From assembly GCA_020137815.1 (NCBI GenBank), contig CM035357.1:186001-250000 (forward strand): DNA of 64,000 nucleotides. Reading direction: 5' to 3'. Positions 57,265 through 64,000 of this stretch are shown piece after piece. This DNA is from Hormiphora californensis. Taxonomy: Eukaryota; Ctenophora; Tentaculata; Cydippida; Pleurobrachiidae. Numbering within the stretch: position 1 is the stretch's first letter; each line of letters starts with the position of its first letter. The translations under genes were made by a program, and so were the position numbers. The notes under the pieces were generated by a model that was not told where the DNA came from, ran no database searches, and saw only the letters and a program-made list of their open reading frames with translations.

Positions 57265-58800
57265 CGAACGTGCTGTGCCAAATGCAGGTGTAAATGTCCC
57301 AGTGCCTCTGTGGATGATTCTAAGCTAGATATTCTCATTCAGAATCTACTGGACTCTTATCTAGATGCGTTCATAGCGAACATTTTCATGTCAATGCACA
57401 TTAACCTATGGATATTTAGATTATATACTTTATTTAGGTGTTTAGAAATATTCAGTTTCCGATTAGTATCTTGAATACTTTATAGGTTCGTTTAGAGAAT
57501 AGATATAATACATCTTCAGATTCGTATCGAGATTTTGACATGTTTGTTATTGTAAGTTTGTTATTGTGTTGAGATTTGTAAATAAATTATTTTTGAAGTT
57601 GCGATATTTTTACGTAACTAAACCAGAAAACAATTGAGATTTGTAAATGTGTTACTACTAGCTAGATGGGGTGGGGACATGTCCTGGAACTGATAAAGAT
57701 AACTTGTCCAATGTCACAATATTCATCCTGATCCTTCAAAAGATCCTTCAAATGATCCTAAATCACATTGTACCATTGTTCTGGATCTCCATGTTTAGTT
57801 GGTCATTTACTTGGTCATTTAGTGTCTCCAAAGAAATCATTAGGTATATCATTTATACCTTTTATGTGCTGTCTGAGTAAATGTAGTTTTTGTGGATGAT
57901 TCCACTTACTACTCATCCCCCTGAATTACAGTGCTGCTTGCAGTGAAAATACTGTAACGCAGAATACAGTAATCTGCGCGGAATTTACGTAACGTGTGAG
58001 TGCTTTTGTCAACAATCTGTTAAAAGTACTTTGTGGTCAGCACGTACTACCGCGCCATTGGACGCGTGCGTCTGTGCTCATGTCATACATTCTCCGTTCC
58101 ATTACAGTATTCCCACTACAAGCGACCGTGTAAGATGCCATGTATTTCACCCCATAATAGCTGTTAAAAAATCTCACCATTACCCGTATGGCAGTTCCAG
58201 ACCATCTCGATTTGGTTCTCAAAACCTACTCTGAGCGCACTGTCGTGCGAGCCATTTGATATGAGCCAATTTCCCCTGGGGAGTCGGTAGAAATACCCAC
58301 ATTAATACTAAACTTATGAATCAGCATAGGGCCTATCTACCGTTTTAGAGATAATTGGCTCCAAAGTAAGCAAAAATATAAATTTCCAACACAGTGTCTC
58401 CTAGTCACAAACAGTCTCCCAGACATGGCTTAGTATTGCAATGTAGACTCTACATATACAATCTAATATAATCTACATCCTTTATCCTGATAGACGCCTA
58501 AAATTAAAATAACACGGCTGAGAATTGAGATTATCGGTAAGCTTCACACTGCACCAATGTCCCGGATTTCAACATGCTAAAACTTGTCATACTGCATGCT
58601 TCGCTCGCTGAGGAGAGTGCAGTCATTTGTGAAACAAGCTAAACCGGGTCTTTTCGCGGATAAAGGACTGAGGACATACTTGGTTTAATATTCCTTGCGC
58701 CTTGGACAAATCTTCCAAGCCGCACACTCCAAAACTTTACAAACTCACCAGTAAAACCTCCCTATTTGGAGAAGCCCATGTATTGAAGAGCGCTACCTTT
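57265..58800. other. interval without a recognised gene
   Basis: 3' flank of the 56769 gene, then unique AT-rich sequence. Several short ORFs of 60-85 codons show no domains. Confidence 0.4.
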
Positions 58801-58802
58801 TA

Positions 58803-58957
58803 GTGAACCATAAAAAAAGTTCAACTTTCAAGAGCGCACCAGATCCATCATCCAAGAGTGCACCCCATCCAGAAGATACCACATCCAAGTACAAGATGTG
58901 TTCTCTTCTGGATGGAGTGTGCTCTTGGACGGTCTTGAACTTTATTATGGTTCATTA
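58803..58957. mobile_element. ~150-bp fold-back MITE
   Basis: TGAACCATAA...AAAGTTCAA at the left pairs with TTGAACTTTATTATGGTTCA at the right. Further inward CCAAGAGTGCACCCCATCC pairs with GGATGGAGTGTGCTCTTGG. The loop is near 58890. Target duplication unclear. Confidence 0.65.
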
Positions 58958-59201
58958 TCCCGCATTGGGGTCTGTAGCAAATGCCAAGCACCGGCGCTGT
59001 GGCCTGTGGGATTTTTAAAAAAAACAAGACGACAAAAAAAATTAAGATTGATAAAAAATTCTTGCGGAATAGACGCGCGGCGTATTTGCGCGCCCTGTAA
59101 CGCCGCGCGCTTCGCGCGTTCGCGTTGTAAATCCAAAAATTTAATTTCCTTTCAAATTTTAAAAGTTCACAACAAAGCGCCAGTTTTTGTTTCGATCACC
59201 G

Positions 59202-60440
59202 ATGGTTAAGTTTCCCTTTCGCCAGGCTCATCCCCTGGTCCGAAAATGGGCGCAGCCGCTCGTTTTTGGCAAAGGGCCCATCACGGAGGCTATTCGTCGA
59301 CAGTCTCCTTTGATCGACCGCCAGATTCGAACGCCCATACCTTGCCTAAACCCCGTGTCTGCGTTCGTCTTCCGAACGAAATATGAGAAGAATCCGGAGC
59401 TACGGCTGGTGAGGCATTTGGTTAAAACGGATGATGGTGGCTGTCTTGGTGTGGATAAAATGGAGCGAGATGGAGTGGAAGGCGATCCAAACAAACCAGT
59501 TGTTGTCGTGTTTCCCGGGGGTAATGAGGTTTCTATTTCCACTAAAATTCAGACACTTTGTGCCAGTTACTTGGACGCATCATATGGTGATGTCTTCATG
59601 TGCAACTACCGAGGAAAGTTCAAGACACCACTTCTCACAGCTCAACTGACCTTCCAAAACGGCCGTTTCAACGACGTGTACCAAGTAGTAAACTACATAG
59701 CTGACTTATATCCAGATCGCAAAATCCTCATTTCCGCGGACTGTTTCGGGGGTTCTTGTGCGCTGGATTACCTCTTGACATCCTCCTATGCACCTGTCAA
59801 TGAGAATGTTATTGGTTGTGTAGCCCACAGTGTTCAAATGAACCTAATTGAAACAAACAAAGGAATCCTAACCGAGCCTGGGTACTCTCTGTTTGTTAAA
59901 AACTACAACAAATACCTGCAGCACGTGCTAACTAACGATCGCTACGGATCTGTCGGTCTGCCTGATATGGTCCGGAAGAAGATGGGTGATAAGCTGTACG
60001 AGACAATGGAGAAGTTGGAATTGGAGACGATTGAAGACCACACCCAACTATACATGGGGTTTAGTGTGTTGCTAGATAACGCTTTTGATAGTGCCGAGGA
60101 CTACATTTACCAGACTAGTCCCCATTGTAAGCTACAGAGGGCATCCCTCACCCGCCCAATGGTAATAATCAACTCGCAGGATGATTTCACTGCGCCTGTC
60201 AGTGAGGAGGATATTGATATCTTTGAGCGGGATCCAAACCTCTGTTTCTGGCTAAATCCTAATGGTGGACATTGCTCCTACGTCCGCACAATGTATCCCA
60301 CGGTCACTAACTACATCGATGAGATGGTCGTTAATTGCTCGGATATTCTGGTGTCACATTCTGAGGCAGAGAAGAAGAGAGAGCATGAGAAGAAGAGAGA
60401 GGATGAGAAAATATGTGAACAGGCCATGGACACTAATTAA
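59202..60440 (+). CDS. ABHD1/2/3-like alpha/beta-hydrolase, Cys at the nucleophile position
   Basis: Single-exon frame of 412 residues from the ATG at 59202; the in-frame TTG at 59187 is not taken as the start. The fold is the YheT/ABHD1-3 type: VVVFPGGN (oxyanion strand), CNYRGKFKTPL, then SADCFGGSCALDYL where the family has GxSxG. The nucleophile position, residue 181, is Cys and the first Gly is Ala. The acid (NSQDDFTAP, Asp327/328) and histidine (NGGHCSY, His357) positions are kept. Relatives are membrane-linked lipases/esterases; here activity is uncertain. The C-terminus is a Lys/Glu-rich tail. The final codons and stop are repeated downstream. Possibly an expressed retrocopy, since introns are absent. 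Confidence 0.75.
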   Translation: MVKFPFRQAHPLVRKWAQPLVFGKGPITEAIRRQSPLIDRQIRTPIPCLNPVSAFVFRTKYEKNPELRLVRHLVKTDDGGCLGVDKMERDGVEGDPNKPVVVVFPGGNEVSISTKIQTLCASYLDASYGDVFMCNYRGKFKTPLLTAQLTFQNGRFNDVYQVVNYIADLYPDRKILISADCFGGSCALDYLLTSSYAPVNENVIGCVAHSVQMNLIETNKGILTEPGYSLFVKNYNKYLQHVLTNDRYGSVGLPDMVRKKMGDKLYETMEKLELETIEDHTQLYMGFSVLLDNAFDSAEDYIYQTSPHCKLQRASLTRPMVIINSQDDFTAPVSEEDIDIFERDPNLCFWLNPNGGHCSYVRTMYPTVTNYIDEMVVNCSDILVSHSEAEKKREHEKKREDEKICEQAMDTN

Positions 60441-60512
60441 CGTGGTTCACATCTGTCAACAGGCCATGGACACTAATTAACGTGGTTCACATCTGTCAAC
60501 AGGCCATGGACT
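60415..60512. repeat. 40-bp repeat of the hydrolase stop-codon region
   Basis: Unit AACAGGCCATGGACACTAAT plus TAACGTGGTTCACATCTGTC occurs twice, with a partial third. The first unit contains the last codons (QAMDTN) and the TAA. Confidence 0.9.
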
Positions 60513-61430
60513 AATTCTCTCACTAATTGGTGGTAGGCATTCTTGGCAGCCCACTTTACGTGGCCTTTTAGTGTGTTGTGGGGCATTCTACTTTTTTTAT
60601 ATGCAACCAAAATGTTTCTGATTTTCAATTATCAACCACTTTTTATTCTTGGAAGGGTTGATTTAATTTATTGATTTTTAGCATTTGATACTCTATGATT
60701 TACAGTATGAGTAGTCAGCCTAACCTAATAAGTTTTATATGATTTGTCTCGAGAGCAATTTCTCATACTTTAACAGCACAACTACCCCGTCTAGCCGCCC
60801 TACCTTCATATAATTAGTATGTACCAGAATCATCAGAGTAGGTACCATATCGCACTAGAATCTCTTAATGTTACCATTCTTACCATCTAGTACTGTATCT
60901 ACCACTTAGCCACTTAGTCACCACTTGAATTTGACAATTGGCGAGACTACTTGACACTAAATGTCTCACCAAATCGTTATAATACTACTAGAATACCTAC
61001 TATACTATAATACTACTACAATACATGTTGAGGGGGTGATCCCTGTACTACTAGAATACAACTCAGCTAAATAATACTACTAGAATACAACTCAGCTAAA
61101 TAATACTACTAGAATACAACACCGCACAGTCGTTTAACGTCTGCTCTTCACTAGAATACAACTCAGCTAAAACTGTCAAAACCATCTTAGATGTGGCTTT
61201 GGGATTTCTCGCGGTGGTGAGAGAGAGTTAGTTTCAGACATTGAAAACAAAGGAAACAAAGAATTCGATATTTCGTCGCTTCAAAACCGTCTTACATTTC
61301 CCAGCTGCCCCACACTTCTAACATAGGCACACTTTTTAACCATTTCCAAAACTACCCTCATTTAACCTTTATAGGCACAATTCCCCTGTCTCTACTTTTA
61401 ACATCTCTATCTCCCTCTCTAGGACTCATT
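60513..61430. other. intergenic, with short tandem repeats
   Basis: No gene seen. Three units of CTACTAGAATACAACTCAGC-TAAATAATA lie at about 61048-61115, with single copies nearby (61149). Confidence 0.5.
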
Positions 61431-64000
61431 ATGGCTGATAAGAAGTGTCCTATATCTCGGGCAGAATCAGCCCAGTCAACATGGAAGAAACACCTAACAG
61501 GATATCTCAACGGGATCCCTATCGAGAAGGCCTTCCCATGGAGTAACTTGCTAAACGGTGATGTGTTAACCGTCCAAGCGGCGCTGAAACCAATAACCGC
61601 AGCTGGTCTTACCGGTGATTTCTTTAACAATTTCTTTAAAAAACTCGCCTCAGTGATCCCTAATTCACACTGCCGGAACATCCTCCTTAAGTACTACCTG
61701 GAGTCCATCATCTCTGATCTCCAAGGCCAGGGTGGTTCTGAGCTGCTGGTTACATTGGTGGAGTTTTACCCCCTCGCAGTTCATATGATCCATATCATGT
61801 TTAAGCCCCACTTCCAAGCCCACCTCAAAGTGGGTCAGAGTTTCGAGGAGAGCGAGGTGATCAAGTGGTGTGAGCCCTATCTGAACCACGTCTTTGCAGC
61901 TCGTGACTTTTACCCTGGCTAGTGCCACTGTGGACTTTCTAGCGCAGTTCAAGTTTAGATCTGTTCACTGAGTTTTTATTGGATACCGCCAGCAGACCAC
62001 CCCAGCCTGCCCGATCTGAATACTGGTTGCTCCTTCATAAAATACTAACGGTGGTCGTCCCTCCTGCTACCCCCCCAGCACTAGTTTCCTATAACAAGTA
62101 CAGCTCAGTGCTCTTTTCAGTTATAGCATCCCTACAGACAGGCTCACCCCTCGACCCAGACAGCTTCCTGCAGATATGCCCACCTGTCTCAGAGGACTCG
62201 TTCTATAAGAACGTCTGTTTGACTCCTGGATTAGCGGGCCTAGCTGCCTACACGATCCTAAAATATCCCATCCCCTCCATCCTCCCACACATCTCAGCTC
62301 TGATTTCCATCTCCCATAACTCATCCCTGGCACTGTGTGGCACCCTTCTCTATCCCCTCACCATCATCGGCCGGAACAACCCCCACCTGGCTGAAACAGT
62401 CCAGGACTATGTTGGTAAGATCCTCTCCATGCCTCATGGGGCAGATCGGGACGACTCCTCGGACAGTTATGCAGAGTGTTGCATCACGACAGAGAGCACT
62501 TTCTACGGATTAAAACTGGGGCAGGTTCTAACTGATATTACCTTTGCAAAGGGTACCAGCGATGTAGAGGAACAGTTAGGGTACCTGAAGACACTGACAC
62601 CTGTCACTGCCTCTCTAATGATTCACTGTCTGGTGCTGAAGAAAGACCGGCCATCTAGGAAACTTATCAGCTATCTCGGGCTAGCAGACGACAGTACCAA
62701 TGTTGCTATCCTGACATTCATGCTGATGCACACTCGACTCATTATTGAAGGGAAGTGTCCCCAGACTAAGAAATTCATCTACGTGTACATCCTCTCTTTA
62801 CCTGATCTGTTCCGCAGAGCTTCCATCGGTAATCTCCGTCGAGCTCTAAAGGTCATCTCCAGAAGTGAGGATGTGTTCCTAAACAACGTTTTCTACGAGG
62901 TCTATTTTAACTCTCTCCTGCAACTCTGGATGGATCACGGAGGGGAGGTTGGGGAGAGGTTACTTCATCTCCTACACAACCACACCCCCCGTCAGGTACA
63001 GGTGGTCAGTGTCATTGTGAGGAGGATGTGTGCTAGTGATAGGGAGGTAGAGGAGTATGTGATTGCTAACATTGTAACCAAGAGTCTGTTAAACCATAGC
63101 AACAATGACGTTGTCATTGGCAACGGTATTGACGCCCTTACATTCCTGTGTAAAGTGTCAGGTAATTACCGGTCCTATGAGAGGGTGGTGGAGGTTTACA
63201 TGGATAAATCTGAGAGTGCCAGTATCGCACTACCACTATGTTTCTGGTACAGCGAATACATTGAATACCTGGCATCACTCATGGAGGGATCTGCTCTTGG
63301 TGATATAAGACAGTTTGGACAGACGAGCGAGGCAGCACACAAGGCCTTCTTTGCCAAGACATCAGGGTGTGTTGAGAAACTGTGGCATTTTACCAGGCAC
63401 ATTGACAGTGAAACAGCAGGGATGGCGTATAAGGGTTTGCTGAATTCAGGGCTCTTCTTTTTAACTGATACAGCAGAGGTGATGGATGAGGTGTTGTATT
63501 TGTTCAGTTGTTATGACTACCCTAAATACTCGGAGCAGTTCGTTGCAGGAGTTGATCACTATGGAGTTGAATAAAAACCCACCGACAATTGGAACCAGGT
63601 AGTGGGCCCAACTGGTCTAAGAAGCTGCTAGAGTCCGTCAAGGGTCAGGAGAATAACCCCTGCTCAACCTGTTGTCAACTCCTTGTTTTCCTTCCAAAAA
63701 GTTGTCTTCAACGCAAGTCGTAGATCAACATAAGAAGCAGCTTAACAAGAGTCTCAGCGCTGTTGTTCAAACTATTGGAACGTTCCTGCTGCTAAGTCAA
63801 TCATTATTTGACTCTGTGTATTCGATGGGATTCAGTTAGTTGAGGGATGGTGTCACTTTTATGACTCAGTACCTTGATGCGATCATTTCCACCCCGACCT
63901 ACCAGAACGCACCCTCGAACCGCAACTGTACAAACCTATGGAACAGAAGCTTACTGACGCCAAACGAAAAGGTGAAGGATGAGGTCCAACAGCATCTAGC
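61431..64000 (+). CDS. large helical-repeat (HEAT-like) protein, frame-disrupted, runs off window
   Basis: Coding-like sequence in pieces: 61431-61905 from ATG (MADKKCPIS), about 61905-61965 in the next frame (FTLASATVDFLAQFKF), then about 61963-63574 in the third (EFLLDTASRPPQP to DHYGVE, TAA). The first two shifts are each +1 and need only single-base errors. The computed TTG start at 61979 is an artefact of the shift. After 63574, open coding-like frames continue (SKKLLESVKGQ near 63618; QLNKSLSAVVQTIGTF from about 63740; one TAG near 63835; VTFMTQYLDAI to the window end), but whether this belongs to the same gene is unknown. The protein is mostly amphipathic helices. I considered focadhesin and AP5B1; neither is secure. 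Confidence 0.55.

Noticed and set aside
61979-63574. Separate gene starting at 61979
   Set aside because: The start codon there is TTG and the frame is open upstream. It is better explained as the continuation of the 61431 reading after frame changes.
61431-63574. Firm naming as focadhesin or AP5B1
   Set aside because: Only weak motif-order similarity from memory; a profile search would be needed to decide.

Overview
The window looks like nuclear DNA of an invertebrate animal. Genes have short GT-AG introns. The recognisable families are metazoan: a BTB-BACK-Kelch (KLHL) protein, an ABTB1-type ankyrin/BTB protein, CFAP36 and pacifastin/VWC-type secreted proteins. It also holds long GA/CT microsatellites, a CR1/L2-type LINE, two Penelope-like elements and many MITEs. 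I cannot name the species; a sponge-like or other marine invertebrate is only a guess.

Layout. 1-5058 is a 38-bp minisatellite of about 130 units. 5019-15692 (-) is a KLHL gene whose 3' end lies off the left edge; its 6.5-kb intron 3 contains a complete secreted cysteine-rich gene on the other strand (11293-14153). 15.7-23.4 kb is transposon-rich and includes a LINE with two open ORFs. 23403-24351 carries the first three ABTB1 exons, and a 100-N gap lies at 25176-25275. From 25276 to about 35.9 kb much of 7.3-24.4 kb is repeated: 7.3-11.2 kb appears inverted (25276-29118, decayed), then 11.2-24.4 kb appears again in direct orientation (29127-35870), with a second secreted gene, KLHL exons 1-3 and ABTB1 exons 1-3. 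The ABTB1 gene continues to completion only in this second copy (35122-39843). The repeat is either a real segmental duplication with inversion or two unmerged haplotype contig ends joined at the gap.

40560-54673 (-) is best explained as one CFAP36 gene with an intron of about 11 kb. That intron contains a 1.7-kb stretch of non-biological homopolymer sequence, a 6.8-kb palindrome of a Penelope-like element that itself carries a 1341-bp palindromic DNA transposon, and a small secreted-protein gene. Then follow a piggyBac-type MITE, a second small secreted-protein gene, an ABHD-like hydrolase with Cys in the nucleophile position, and a long helical-repeat coding region broken by frameshifts that runs off the right edge.

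Two patterns stand out. First, tandem repeats in this window repeatedly start exactly at exon boundaries: KLHL exon 10 donor, ABTB1 exon 2 donor and exon 3 acceptor, secreted-gene exon 2 acceptor, CFAP36 exon 2 acceptor, and the hydrolase stop codon. Second, both Penelope-like elements are head-to-head palindromes with arms of matching length, and each has been hit by a different MITE in one arm. ORF starts were checked against the DNA; several computed starts are TTG or GTG and were replaced or flagged.
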